Origin: Streptomyces bohaiensis
Lineage (GTDB): Bacteria; Actinomycetota; Actinomycetes; Streptomycetales; Streptomycetaceae
NCBI RefSeq assembly: GCF_012033785.1
Contig: NZ_JAAVJC010000026.1
Span: forward strand, 1 to 35,098
Length of the DNA stretch: 35,098 nucleotides
Direction of reading: 5' to 3'
The position numbers and the translations under genes were made by a program. Within the stretch, counting starts at the first letter, position 1, and every line of letters starts with the position of its first letter. This document shows positions 1 through 8,097 of this stretch, in pieces. The notes below the pieces were generated by a model. The model was not told the origin of the DNA. It was given only the letters and a program-made list of their open reading frames with translations, and searched no databases.

Positions 1-42
1 GCCCTCCACCGGGGAGGACGGGGCGCGCGGCACTGCCAGGCG

Positions 43-65
43 GCCGCCGGTTCCGGACCGGCGGC
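43..65 (-). terminator. Hairpin terminator after the ABC permease
   Basis: A perfect 9-bp inverted repeat (GCCGCCGGT / ACCGGCGGC) with a 5-nt loop lies 8 bases past the permease stop codon. There is no T-run, as is common for Streptomyces terminators. Confidence 0.6.
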
Positions 66-73
66 ACAAGCCG

Positions 74-2596
74 TCAGGTGGCGTGGATCGCCGACAGCAT
101 GTCGGTGCGCGCCGCCCGCCGCGCCGGCCACAGCGCCGCGATCACCCCGACCACGGCGGCCAGCAGCAGGAACAGGCCCAGCCGCTCGTACGGCAGCACC
201 AGCTCGAACGTCGTCATCTGGTCGGCCAGCTTCAGCCCGCCGGCCCAGCCGATGAAGATGCCCAGCCCGATGCCGAGCACCCCGCCGAAGAGCGAGATGA
301 CGACCGACTCCAGTCGAACCATCCGCGCCACCCCGCCGCGGTCCAGGCCGACCGCCCGCAGCATCCCGATCTCGCTGCGGCGCTCCATCACCGACATCGC
401 CAGGGTGTTGACGACGCCGAGCACCGCGATGACCACGGCCATGCCCAGCAGCGCGTACACCAGGGTCAGCGCCGTGTCGGCCTGCCCGGAGGCCTCGGCG
501 ATCATCGCCTCCCGGTCCAGTACGGACAGCGCGGGGGAGTCGCCGACCGCCGCGCGCAGCGCCTCGGTGGTCTCCGCGCTGACGCCGCCCTCGGTCATCA
601 CCCACACGAACCGGTCGTCGGTGGGGATGCCGTTGCGCTCCAGCACCGAGACGTCCGCGACCATGCCGTACAGCGTGCGGTGGTCGCCGTAGACGCCGAC
701 GACGGTCAGCTCCTCGACCTGCTCCTCCTCGCCCAGCCGCAGCGCCACGGAGTCGCCGACACCCAGTCCGCGCTCGGCGGCGGTCCGCTCGTCGAGCAGG
801 ATCTCGCCCTCGCCGAGCCGCGCGCTCTCGCCCTCGACCAGCTCCAGCGACATCAGCTCCGGCAGATCGGCGCCGTTGACGCCGTGCAGCATCGCCCCGC
901 CGTCCTCGCCCTCCTCGCCGGCGAAGTCCACCCAGTCACCGGCCAGTCCGGTGGAGGCGGTGACCTCGGGGGCCGCGGCGACGGCCTCGCGGACCTCGGG
1001 CGACATCGGGACGGTGGAGAACATGCGGACCTCGTAGTCCGCGGAGACGGTCTGCCTCAGCTCCTCCGACATCGCCCGCTGCATCCCGGCCGCGCCGACG
1101 GTGAGCGCGGTGATGAGGGTCAGCCCGATCATCAGCGCGGAGGCGGTGGCCGCGGTGCGCCGCGAGTCGCGGAGCGCGTTGCGCCGCGCCAGGTCGCCGA
1201 GGAAGCCGAACGGGCGCAGCAGCGGCCGGACCGCGGCGATGACCGGGCGGGAGAGCACGGGCGTCAGCAGGATGACGCCGGTCAGCAGCACCATCGAGCC
1301 GAAGGTCATGATCAGGAGGTTGGTGCTCATGTCGTCGGTGGCCTTCACCAGCGCCAGGAACCCGCCCAGCAGTGTCAGCACGGCGCCGACGGAGGTGCGG
1401 ACGACCAGCCCGCGGCGGGTGGCGGGTGCGTAGGCGGCGCCGACCGCGGCGGCCGGCGGGATCTTCGCCGCCCGGCGGGCGGGCAGCCAGGCGGAGAGCA
1501 TGGTGACGACGACGCCGACACCCAGCGAGACCAGCACCGAGTCCAGGCCGACGACGAGGTCGCCGGCGGGCAGGCCGCTGGCCTCGCCCGCGATGGTGGC
1601 GCGCAGCAGCAGGGCGACGCCGATGCCGACGACCAGGCCGGTGGCGCCGGCGAGGAAGCCGACGACGAACGACTCGATCAGCACCGACCGGGTGACCTGC
1701 CGGCGGGAGGCGCCGACGGCCCGCAGCAGGGCGAGTTCCCGGATGCGCTGGGTCACCAGCATGGTGAAGGTGTTGGCGATGATGAAGATGCCGACGAAGA
1801 GCGAGATGCCGGCGAAGATCAGCAGGCCGGTGCGCAGCCCCTCGGTGTAGCTCGCGATGGACCGCTCCTGCGCGGCGACCAGCTCGTCGCCGGTGGCCAG
1901 GTCCAGAGTGTCCGTCACCAGCGGCTCGACGGCGGTGCGCAGTTCGCCCTGGGAGACGCCGGGGGCGGCGGTCACGTTCAGCTGGTCGTACTGGCCGGGC
2001 TCCAGGAAGATCTCCTGGGCCACGTCGGGCGCGAACAGCAGCAGGGTGCCGCCGGCGGCGACGTCGCCGTCCTCGGTGTCGAAGACGCCGGTGACGGTCG
2101 CGGTGCGGCCGGGGCCGTCGGTCGACCAGGTGACGGTGTCGCCGGTGGTGAAGCCCGTCCGCTCGGCGGTGCGGGAGTCGATGAGGAGCTCGCCCTCGCC
2201 CTCGGGGAGGCGGCCCTCGACCAGGGTGCGGCGCTCGTCGCCCTCGACGATGCTGCCGGCGGCCGAGCTCCACAGCTCGCCCACCCGCTGGCCGTCGGGG
2301 CCGGCCAGGGCCGCGTTGCCGCGGACGTCGCCGAGGACGGCGCCGGTCTCGGGAAGCGCCGCGATCTCGTCGAGCAGGCGCTGGTCGGGGTAGTGCGGGC
2401 CGTCGTCCCAGCCCTGCTGGACGGCGAGGTCGACCCCGCGCAGGTCGGAGGAGACGGCGTCGGAGTAGGCGCGGGAGACGGTGGAGGAGAAGACGAGGCT
2501 GCCGGCCACGAAAGCCACGCCGAGCGTGACGGCCAGTGCCGTCATCAGCAGTTTGGCCTTGTGGGCGAGCACGTTGCGGAGCGCGGTGCGGAACAT
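74..2596 (-). CDS. FtsX/MacB-type ABC transporter permease
   Basis: An 840-residue inner-membrane permease of the MacB/LolC/FtsX superfamily. Seen: an N-terminal membrane helix at about residues 17-40, an extracytoplasmic MacB-like periplasmic core domain, and a first FtsX block at about 255-385 with several membrane helices and the loop RIRELALLRAVGASRRQV. A second extracytoplasmic domain follows, then a second FtsX block at about 715-835 containing ERRSEIGMLRAVGLDRG. This duplicated architecture is usual for about 800-residue actinobacterial permeases that work with a separate ATPase. The ATG start is followed by a basic cytoplasmic segment (FRTALRNVLAHKAKL) typical of the family. The ATPase gene lies 149 bases upstream on the same strand, so the two probably form one exporter. 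The family moves lipids, lipoproteins, peptides or drugs, or remodels the cell wall; the substrate cannot be read from sequence. Confidence 0.93.
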   Translation of the reverse strand: MFRTALRNVLAHKAKLLMTALAVTLGVAFVAGSLVFSSTVSRAYSDAVSSDLRGVDLAVQQGWDDGPHYPDQRLLDEIAALPETGAVLGDVRGNAALAGPDGQRVGELWSSAAGSIVEGDERRTLVEGRLPEGEGELLIDSRTAERTGFTTGDTVTWSTDGPGRTATVTGVFDTEDGDVAAGGTLLLFAPDVAQEIFLEPGQYDQLNVTAAPGVSQGELRTAVEPLVTDTLDLATGDELVAAQERSIASYTEGLRTGLLIFAGISLFVGIFIIANTFTMLVTQRIRELALLRAVGASRRQVTRSVLIESFVVGFLAGATGLVVGIGVALLLRATIAGEASGLPAGDLVVGLDSVLVSLGVGVVVTMLSAWLPARRAAKIPPAAAVGAAYAPATRRGLVVRTSVGAVLTLLGGFLALVKATDDMSTNLLIMTFGSMVLLTGVILLTPVLSRPVIAAVRPLLRPFGFLGDLARRNALRDSRRTAATASALMIGLTLITALTVGAAGMQRAMSEELRQTVSADYEVRMFSTVPMSPEVREAVAAAPEVTASTGLAGDWVDFAGEEGEDGGAMLHGVNGADLPELMSLELVEGESARLGEGEILLDERTAAERGLGVGDSVALRLGEEEQVEELTVVGVYGDHRTLYGMVADVSVLERNGIPTDDRFVWVMTEGGVSAETTEALRAAVGDSPALSVLDREAMIAEASGQADTALTLVYALLGMAVVIAVLGVVNTLAMSVMERRSEIGMLRAVGLDRGGVARMVRLESVVISLFGGVLGIGLGIFIGWAGGLKLADQMTTFELVLPYERLGLFLLLAAVVGVIAALWPARRAARTDMLSAIHAT

Positions 2597-2745
2597 GGTG
2601 GGGATTCCCGGGTCGTGTGGAGGGGCGGGCCCGGAGCGGTCACGGGCCTGCGGGACGGTGGCGCGGCGGGAGCGGTGGCGCGGCGGGGCGGGCGGTGCGG
2701 TCGGTCGCGGTCACGCCTCGGGCGGTCGCGGGGCACCGCCGGCCG

Positions 2746-3519
2746 TCAGCTGGTGCGGCCGACCGCTTCGAACCGCCGCATGTGGTCCAGCACCCGCTCG
2801 GCGGTCGGGTCGGCCATCTCGTCGACGACGCGGCCGTCGGCGAGGAAGACGACGCGGTCCGCGTAGGCGGCGGCCATCGGATCGTGCGTCACCATCACGA
2901 CGGTCTGGCCGAGTTCGCGGACCGAGTTGCGCAGGAACTGGAGGACCTCGGCGCCGGCGCGCGAGTCCAGGTTGCCGGTCGGTTCGTCGCCGAAGATGAT
3001 CGCGGGCTTGGAGGCGAGCGCGCGGGCGACGGCGACGCGCTGCTGCTGGCCGCCGGAGAGCTGGTTGGGGCGGTGCTTGAGCCGACCGGAGAGGCCCACG
3101 GTCTCGATGACCTGGTTGAGCCAGTCGTTGTCCGGCTTGGTGCCGGCGATGTCCATCGGGAGGGTGATGTTCTCCGCGGCGGTGAGCGTCGGCAGCAGGT
3201 TGAACGCCTGGAAGACGAAACCGACCCGGTCCCGGCGCAGCTTGGTGAGCTGCTTGTCGGAGAGCGAGGTGATCTCGGTGTCACCGATCCACGCGTGGCC
3301 GTCGGTGGCCGAGTCCAGCCCCGCGAGGCAGTGCATCAGGGTGGACTTGCCGGAGCCGGAGGGCCCCATGATCGCGGTGAACCGGCCCGCCTCGAAGCGG
3401 ACGGACACCTGGTCCAGGGCCACGACGCGGGTCTCGCCGCTGCCGTAGCTCTTGGTGAGCTGCTCGGCGCTGGCGGCGGCGACCGCGTGCGGCGCGGGGG
3501 CGGAGTGGGTCAGGGGCAC
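2746..3519 (-). CDS. ABC transporter ATP-binding protein (MacB/LolD type)
   Basis: A cytoplasmic ATPase of 257 residues that powers the permease encoded just downstream. Seen: Walker A GPSGSGKST, Q-loop FVFQAFNLLPTLTAAEN, signature LSGGQQQRVAVARAL, Walker B AIIFGDEPTGNLDS, and H-loop VMVTHDP. The NLLPTLTAAEN segment and overall length match the LolD/MacB/FtsE group. I chose the GTG at 3519-3517 because CGGAGG sits 6 bases before it and the protein then begins PLTHSAPAPHAV, shortly before the conserved AEQLTKSYG. The frame stays open to an ATG at 3813, but the added 98 residues are Pro/Arg-rich, unlike the family, and would cover the palindromic sites upstream. Function as an ATPase is near certain; the exported substrate is unknown. 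Confidence 0.95.
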   Translation of the reverse strand: MPLTHSAPAPHAVAAASAEQLTKSYGSGETRVVALDQVSVRFEAGRFTAIMGPSGSGKSTLMHCLAGLDSATDGHAWIGDTEITSLSDKQLTKLRRDRVGFVFQAFNLLPTLTAAENITLPMDIAGTKPDNDWLNQVIETVGLSGRLKHRPNQLSGGQQQRVAVARALASKPAIIFGDEPTGNLDSRAGAEVLQFLRNSVRELGQTVVMVTHDPMAAAYADRVVFLADGRVVDEMADPTAERVLDHMRRFEAVGRTS

Positions 3520-3691
3520 GGGAACCTCCGGGCGGTACGGGGCGGGGACGGGCAGTGCGGGCGGGGACGGTGCCGAGGCGGTCGTCGTGGCGACCGCGAC
3601 GTCTGTTCCATCTTCGGCCGCTCCTACCCCCGCCACGTCGGTCCGCATGCTGGTTCGGAGGCCGGTCCGCAGAGGTACGCGGGGCCGCCGT

Positions 3692-3709
3692 GTCATACCG
3701 CGGTATGAC
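3692..3709. promoter_or_regulatory. Perfect 18-bp palindrome, likely operator
   Basis: GTCATACCG is followed directly by its exact reverse complement CGGTATGAC, 173 bases upstream of the ABC ATPase start. Perfect dyads of this size are typical sites for TetR-like or similar dimeric regulators. No regulator gene is adjacent, so the binding protein is unknown. The surrounding 3520-4000 stretch holds no convincing gene; it is the leader and promoter zone between the ABC operon and the tRNA gene. Confidence 0.5.
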
Positions 3710-3728
3710 GCCGGGCGGGTGCCGTCGT

Positions 3729-3743
3729 CGGGGTCGTACCCCG
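3729..3743. promoter_or_regulatory. Second short dyad near the ABC operator
   Basis: CGGGGT-CGT-ACCCCG is a 15-base inverted repeat, 19 bases from the 18-bp palindrome. Like it, it has TACC in one half-site. It could be a weaker copy of the same operator or a small hairpin. Confidence 0.25.
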
Positions 3744-4000
3744 AGGCGCGGCGGCGCGGCGGTGGCGATGACGGGGCGGCGCGGCCCGCTGCCGGGGGGC
3801 GCGCGTGACGCAAGTTGCGCCTGGTGAGAGCTTCAAGGCGCGTAAACGTGTGCCGGGGCCACGACCCACGACTGACAGGCCATCAGATTCGTCACATCGC
3901 GCCAGATTGCCCTGGACCCAGGGACGGTTGAGGGGTGTGGCGGATAAGCTCGGTCGTGCACCCGAGGCGCCGGTGGCGCCTGTACGGCTTGGGGGGCTAT

Positions 4001-4082
4001 GCCCGGGTGGTGGAACGCAGACACGGTGAGCTTAAAACTCGCTGACCTTTCGGTCGTCCCGGTTCGAGTCCGGGTCCGGGCA
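4001..4082 (+). tRNA. bldA: tRNA-Leu (anticodon UAA), bldA
   Basis: A complete cloverleaf can be drawn. The acceptor stem is GCCCGGG (4001-4007) with TCCGGGC (4075-4081), including one G-U pair, and the discriminator is A4082. The anticodon stem GTGAG/CTCGC encloses the loop CTTAAAA (4031-4037), so the anticodon is TAA at 4033-4035. The long variable arm GACC-TTTC-GGTC and the T-arm CCCGG-TTCGAGT-CCGGG mark it as a leucine tRNA. CCA is not encoded. In Streptomyces the tRNA reading the rare UUA codon is BldA, needed for aerial growth and much antibiotic production. A weak promoter may lie just upstream (TAAGCT at 3945-3950, without a clear -35 box). By eye I found no in-frame TTA in the RHS or immunity genes of this window. 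Confidence 0.95.
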
Positions 4083-4084
4083 CC

Positions 4085-4129
4085 CCCACGCCGACCGCAC
4101 ACCTTCGGTGGGACAGCGGTCGGCGTGGG
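4085..4129 (+). terminator. Strong hairpin terminator of bldA
   Basis: A perfect 14-bp inverted repeat, CCCACGCCGACCGC (4085-4098) with GCGGTCGGCGTGGG (4116-4129), begins 3 bases after the tRNA. Its 17-base loop contains a further CACC-TTC-GGTG hairpin. There is no U-tract. Confidence 0.8.
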
Positions 4130-4586
4130 CGGGATGTTCGATGCATGCGGTGGTGCACCTGCTCGTCGCGAGGGTCGCCCGCGGCGCCGGTTCCGGGCGG
4201 TGGGCCGGACCCGGGCTGCGGCGTCCGGGGGCGTGCGCGCCCGGTCCGGCGCTGGTGGTGGGCGTCGGGGGCGGGGCGCGGCGCGCATCGGAGTGCGGGC
4301 GCCGACACGCACCCGCGCGCAGCCGTGCACGCCCCGGCCCGCACCGTGCGCCCGGCCCGTGTGACGTTTCCGACGGTTCCGGCCTTTCGGGCGTACGGCA
4401 CCGCCCGGGGTGGCTCGGCCGGCGCCCGGAGACTTCTGCCAGGTCACGGTCCGGTGATGACATGGCCGCAAGGAACGTCCACGCACTGTTTCGGCGTTAT
4501 ACAGGGTGGACTAGCGTCGTGTCTTTGCTAAAGCATTACTCTGGATCGCAGCAAGGTCGTGCCGTCAGCGGCCATGGAGGAGTGAG
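4130..4586. other. Non-coding gap upstream of the Bax-inhibitor gene
   Basis: No convincing gene: open frames here are Arg/Pro/Gly-rich and lack a ribosome site. The last 100 bases are less GC-rich and probably hold the promoter of the downstream gene. TAGCGT at 4512-4517 is a possible -10 box, but no good -35 box is visible. Confidence 0.4.
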
Positions 4587-5420
4587 ATGAGGAGCAGTAA
4601 CCCGGTCTTCACGCGTCGGGGGTTCAGCCAGGACGGGGAGGCCGGTTTCAACGGCGCCCAGGCCGGGCCGTACGCGGGTTCCCCGCAGAACCCCTACGCG
4701 CAGCCGTCGAATCCCTATGCTCAGCAGATGGGGCCCGACGGCTCCATGATGCAGGGCGCCCGTGCCGGCGTCATGACCATCGACAGCGTGGTGAACCGCA
4801 CCGCCATCACGCTCGGCACGGTGATCGCCACCGCCGCCGTCGCATGGATCATGAACCTGCCGGTCGGCATCGGCATCGTCTTTGCCCTGGTCGGCATGGG
4901 CCTGGCGCTCTGGCAGTCGTTCAAGCGTGAGCCCTCGCCCCCGCTGATCCTCGCCTACGCCGTGAGCCAGGGCATCTTCCTCGGCGTCATCAGCAAGGCG
5001 ATCAACGACATGGTCGCCGGCGCCGCCATGCAGGCGGTCCTCGGCACCATGGCCGTCTTCGCCGGTGTGCTGTTCATGTACAAGCAGCGCATCATCAAGG
5101 TCGACGCGCGCTTCACCAAGTTCGTGATCGCGGCCTCCATCGGCTTCATGCTGCTGATGGTCGTCAACCTGCTCGTCTCGGTGTTCGCCGGCGGCGACGG
5201 CCTCGGCCTGCGCACCGGTGGTCTCGGCATCCTGTTCGGCGTCATCGGCGTCATCCTCGGTGCCTGCTTCCTGGCGCTCGACTTCAAGATGGTCGAGGAC
5301 GGCATCGCCTACGGCGCGCCGGAGAAGGAGTCCTGGCTGGCCGCCTTCGGCCTGACCATGACCCTGGTCTGGATCTACCTGGAGTTCCTGCGTCTCATCG
5401 CCATCCTGCAAGGCGACTGA
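4587..5420 (+). CDS. Bax inhibitor-1/YccA family membrane protein
   Basis: An integral membrane protein of 277 residues in the BI-1/YccA (TMBIM, UPF0005) family. The first 65 residues are hydrophilic and rich in Gly, Pro, Asn, Gln and Tyr (repeats like NPYAQPSNPYAQ), probably a cytoplasmic disordered tail. About seven membrane helices follow from residue 70 on, with family-like segments SQGIFLGVISKAI, LDFKMVEDGIAYGAPEKESWLAAFGL and WIYLEFLRLIAIL; the acidic DFKMVEDG stretch fits the conserved C-terminal part. GGAGG lies 7 bases before the ATG. Some family members leak Ca2+ or protons, but the role in actinobacteria is not established. It appears to be a single-gene unit with its own terminator. 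Confidence 0.92.
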   Translation: MRSSNPVFTRRGFSQDGEAGFNGAQAGPYAGSPQNPYAQPSNPYAQQMGPDGSMMQGARAGVMTIDSVVNRTAITLGTVIATAAVAWIMNLPVGIGIVFALVGMGLALWQSFKREPSPPLILAYAVSQGIFLGVISKAINDMVAGAAMQAVLGTMAVFAGVLFMYKQRIIKVDARFTKFVIAASIGFMLLMVVNLLVSVFAGGDGLGLRTGGLGILFGVIGVILGACFLALDFKMVEDGIAYGAPEKESWLAAFGLTMTLVWIYLEFLRLIAILQGD

Positions 5421-5432
5421 CCCGCGCGGGCG

Positions 5433-5461
5433 CCGCTTCCCCCGGCGACGGCGGGGAGCGG
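5433..5461 (+). terminator. Possible terminator after the Bax-inhibitor gene
   Basis: CCGCTTCCCC pairs with GGGGAGCGG across about 10 bases, with one bulged T. It begins 12 bases after the stop codon. Confidence 0.45.
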
Positions 5462-5574
5462 ACCGGGCCCCTCCGCCGTTGCGCGCCGCGGCCGGTGGCC
5501 GCCGGGCGGCGGCCGCGGATCGACGGTGGCGGTGTGCGGCGGCGGCCCCCGACCACCGGCCCTATGCTCGGGGG

Positions 5575-5886
5575 ATGCTCGACACCGCCGCCCTGGTAAG
5601 CGCCGTGGACGCCCACGCCGACCGGCTCCGCCGCCTGCCGGAGCGCCGACTGCGCGGCGCCACGGCGGACGCCGCGTTGACCCTGGCCCGCGAACTGGCG
5701 CGGCGGACACAGCGGCTGGAGGAACCGGGCACCGCCCCGCGCGAGGTGCCCGACGCCGGGTACTTCGCCGTCGGTGACCAGGTCGCCGTGACCGGCCACG
5801 ACCTCGCCCACGCGCTGCGCCACCACGGCACCCCGGCGGAACTGGCCGAGGCGCTGGCCCTCCTCGCCGCGGCGCCCCGCACCTGA
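5575..5886 (+). CDS. Small conserved protein of unknown function
   Basis: A 103-residue soluble, helical, Ala/Leu/Arg-rich protein beginning MLDTAALVSAVDAHADRLRRLP. It has no signal peptide, membrane segment or recognisable catalytic motif. The central part (DAGYFAVGDQVAVTGHDLAHAL) is less biased than a random GC-rich frame, and codon bias supports coding. The ATG at 5575 follows a GGGGG run only; the frame is open about 30 codons further upstream, but that part is Ala/Arg-rich and unlikely to be protein. I cannot assign a function. The following 313 bases (5887-6199) hold no clear gene. Confidence 0.6.
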   Translation: MLDTAALVSAVDAHADRLRRLPERRLRGATADAALTLARELARRTQRLEEPGTAPREVPDAGYFAVGDQVAVTGHDLAHALRHHGTPAELAEALALLAAAPRT

Positions 5887-6199
5887 CGCGGTGCCGCCGC
5901 GGACCCACGGCCCGTACCCCGTCCGGCGTCGTCCGGCGTCGACCGGCGGTCCCCGCCCCCGCGCCGCCGCCCGGCGCGCGGCGAGAAGTTTCAACACATC
6001 CGACCGCTAGGCCCACTGGCACGCCCTCACTACCCGCTGTCACGATGGAGGCGGCGAGGGTGGTCGCCGTGTCTGTCGTGCAGCGTCCGGGGCCGGGCGG
6101 CTGTGCCGACGCACGCCGCGCGCCCTCGGGGGAGGGGCGAGCACCCCGGACGGCGGTCCGGGGCAGCGCCCGTGGACGCGGCAGGAGCAGGGGCGGGGC

Positions 6200-6334
6200 A
6201 TGGGGGAACACGGCAAGCCGGAGGCCGAGCTGGGGAAGGGCGCTCCGCCGCCCGGCAACGCGGACGGGCAGCTCCCGCCGCCCGAACCCGGCACGGGCAC
6301 GCGCCGCAAACCCCAGCAGGACGACGACGACTGA
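6200..6334 (+). CDS. 44-residue hydrophilic peptide upstream of PIMT-like gene
   Basis: A short ORF in the same frame as the methyltransferase gene that starts 16 bases after its stop. The peptide begins MGEHGKPEAELGKGAPPPGN, contains an Asp22-Gly23 pair, and ends in an Arg-Arg-Lys stretch, two Gln and four consecutive Asp. It is Pro/Gly-rich, has no hydrophobic core and no Cys, and is probably disordered. The ribosome site is weak (GGGGCGGGG just before the ATG). The spacing suggests co-transcription and perhaps translational coupling with the methyltransferase. It may be a modified-peptide precursor acted on by that enzyme, a small regulatory protein, or simply a leader ORF. I do not recognise a family. 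Confidence 0.4.
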   Translation: MGEHGKPEAELGKGAPPPGNADGQLPPPEPGTGTRRKPQQDDDD

Positions 6335-6349
6335 CGGGCGCCCCTCCTG

Positions 6350-7621
6350 ATGCGCGCTCAGCACGTCCAGCACGCCCAGCACGAACAGCGCCGCCTCCAC
6401 GCCACCATGGCCGAGCAGGGGCTGTGGCCCGACCGCGCGCCCTGGATTCGCGAGGCGATGGAACGCACGCCGCGCCACACCTTCGCCCCCGACCGCCTCT
6501 GGCGCTGGGACGGCGCCGCCTACCGGCCGGTCGAACGCGCCACCGAGCCGCGACGCTGGCTCGCGGAGCTGTACGCCGGACCGCACGACCCGGCGGTGAC
6601 CCAGATCGACGGCGGGGTGCCGTCCTCGTCGCTCTCCGCCCCGGCGGTGGTCGCCGACATGCTCGACACGGCGCTGCTCGCTCCCGGCCGGCGCGTCCTG
6701 GAACTGGGCACGGGGTGCGGCTGGAACGCCGCCCTGCTGGCGGGGCGGGTCGGCGGCGAGCACGTCGTCAGCGTCGAGGCGGACCGGTCGCTCGCCGAAT
6801 CCGCGCGGCGCGCCCTCGACGGCGCCGCGCCGGGCGTGACGGTGCTGCACGGCGACGGCGGGGCCGGGCATCCGGTCGGCGGCCCGTACGACCGGGTGAT
6901 CGCCACCTACGCCCCGCCCCGCGTGCCCTGGGAGTGGGTGGCGCAGACCCGACCCGGCGGCTGGATCGTCACGCCCTGGGGGCGGTTGGGGCACGTTGCG
7001 CTCCGCGTCGCCCGTGACGGCGGCTCGGCCTCCGGCTGGTTCCAGGGCCTCGCCCAGTTCATGCCGCCGCGCGGCACCCCGCCCACGCCGCCCTGGCCCG
7101 GCGGGGCGGCGGACGCCGCGCTCGCGCCGGGCGTCCCGCTGGGCCGCGACCCCGGCCCGCTGCTCGCGGACGCCAACCTGTTCTTCGCCCTGCGGGTCGC
7201 CCTCCCGGACGTCCACATCACGGCCGCACCCGGCACCGGAGCGGGCGTCTGGCCGCAAGGTTCGGCGGGAGCCGGGTCGGGGGCCGCAGCCCGACCCGGA
7301 GCGCCGGCCCCCGCTGACGCCGAGTCCGAAGCCGAGGCCGCGTCCCACACCGCGCCCGAGACCGCCTCCACCCCGCCGGCGGGGCGTGCCGCACCCGCCA
7401 CCGTGCGGCTGCTCGCGCCCGGCGGCTCCCGCGCCCTCCTCGACGGCCGCACGGGCACGGTCCGGCGCACGGGGCCCCGTGACCTCGCATCGGAGGTCGC
7501 CATGGCGTGGTCACGCTGGGAGGAGTGCGGCAGCCCTTCCGTCCACGACCACGGCCTCACCGTCACCCCGTACGGCGAACACCTCTGGACCGACCCCGGC
7601 CACGAACCCTGCGGGGTGTGA
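6350..7621 (+). CDS. PIMT-like SAM-dependent methyltransferase
   Basis: A 423-residue protein related to protein-L-isoaspartate O-methyltransferases, which methylate (iso)aspartyl carboxylates in peptides. Seen: an N-terminal helical region with PRHTFAPDRLW; the PIMT-like PSSSLSAPAVVADML; SAM-binding motif I VLELGTGCGWNAALLA (about residue 120); an acidic post-I segment HVVSVEAD; and DRVIATYAPPRVPWEW followed by the motif-III-like RPGGWIVTPWG. After residue about 300 comes an Ala/Pro/Glu-rich linker, then a C-terminal block (WSRWEECGSPSVHDHGLTVTPYG). A C-terminal block of this kind is familiar from the long PIMT homologues found with ATP-grasp and other RiPP clusters, not from the roughly 220-residue housekeeping repair enzyme. 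No clear ribosome site precedes the ATG, consistent with coupling to the small ORF upstream. No ATP-grasp or transporter gene is adjacent, so peptide modification is inference; protein repair is the alternative. Confidence 0.85.
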   Translation: MRAQHVQHAQHEQRRLHATMAEQGLWPDRAPWIREAMERTPRHTFAPDRLWRWDGAAYRPVERATEPRRWLAELYAGPHDPAVTQIDGGVPSSSLSAPAVVADMLDTALLAPGRRVLELGTGCGWNAALLAGRVGGEHVVSVEADRSLAESARRALDGAAPGVTVLHGDGGAGHPVGGPYDRVIATYAPPRVPWEWVAQTRPGGWIVTPWGRLGHVALRVARDGGSASGWFQGLAQFMPPRGTPPTPPWPGGAADAALAPGVPLGRDPGPLLADANLFFALRVALPDVHITAAPGTGAGVWPQGSAGAGSGAAARPGAPAPADAESEAEAASHTAPETASTPPAGRAAPATVRLLAPGGSRALLDGRTGTVRRTGPRDLASEVAMAWSRWEECGSPSVHDHGLTVTPYGEHLWTDPGHEPCGV

Positions 7622-7766
7622 ATCAGCACCGGTCCCGGCGACCCGAAACCGCTCGCGGGGCCCGGGGCCCACGGTGAGCCCGGGGCGCCCACGACCGGCG
7701 GGCCGGACCGCACAGCTGCACCTTGACGGCCAGCCCGGCGGGGGAGGGGCAGGCCGGGCGCGCACC

Positions 7767-7958
7767 TCACTCCGGTCGCAGATCGCGCGGCCCGTCCAAG
7801 AGGTACGTAAGGCCCTCGACGGTGTGGCACACCATCAGTTGATCCATCGGAAGCGTGTGGGCCGCCGCCCGGTCACGCAGCTCCTCCGCGCTCGTGCCCA
7901 CACCCCGCAGCAGCTGCTCCCGTCGCCGCGAGGCAGCCTCTCGCGTGGCACCGACCAC
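7767..7958 (-). CDS. Small helical protein of unknown function
   Basis: A 63-residue ORF with a GTG start, charged and helical: REQLLRGVGTSAEELRDRAA, then HTLPMDQLMVCHTVEGLTYLLDG. The pattern of an xxELRxRA helix followed by a second helix ending in LLDG resembles small uncharacterised Streptomyces proteins, but I cannot name a family. GGAAG lies about 11 bases upstream. It is the last of four small genes on this strand; the gap to the previous stop-to-start is 139 bases. Function unknown. Confidence 0.5.
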   Translation of the reverse strand: MVGATREAASRRREQLLRGVGTSAEELRDRAAAHTLPMDQLMVCHTVEGLTYLLDGPRDLRPE

Positions 7959-8097
7959 CGTGGCGGGGCTTCCGCGCGCTCTTCGCCCTGTCGGGCCCGG
8001 AAACGGCCGTCTGTGTACCCCTCCACGGGTGTGGGGCGGAGGCCCGGACGAGCCGCGTCGTCGACCCGCCGTCGTGTCGGGCCGGCCCCCGGCGCCG

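Noticed and set aside
83..2866. Long open frame antisense to the ABC permease
   Set aside because: Arg/Gln/His/Gly-rich, no family features; a by-product of extreme third-position GC in the real gene on the other strand.
3805..4029. 74-codon frame running into bldA
   Set aside because: It would end inside the tRNA gene; no ribosome site and no protein-like pattern.
4108..4590. Open frame between bldA and the Bax-inhibitor gene
   Set aside because: Begins inside the bldA terminator, Arg/Gly-rich, and overlaps the ribosome site of the next gene.
6045..6350. 101-codon frame before the methyltransferase
   Set aside because: Arg/Ala/Thr/Ser low-complexity; the 44-codon frame in phase with the methyltransferase is the better candidate.
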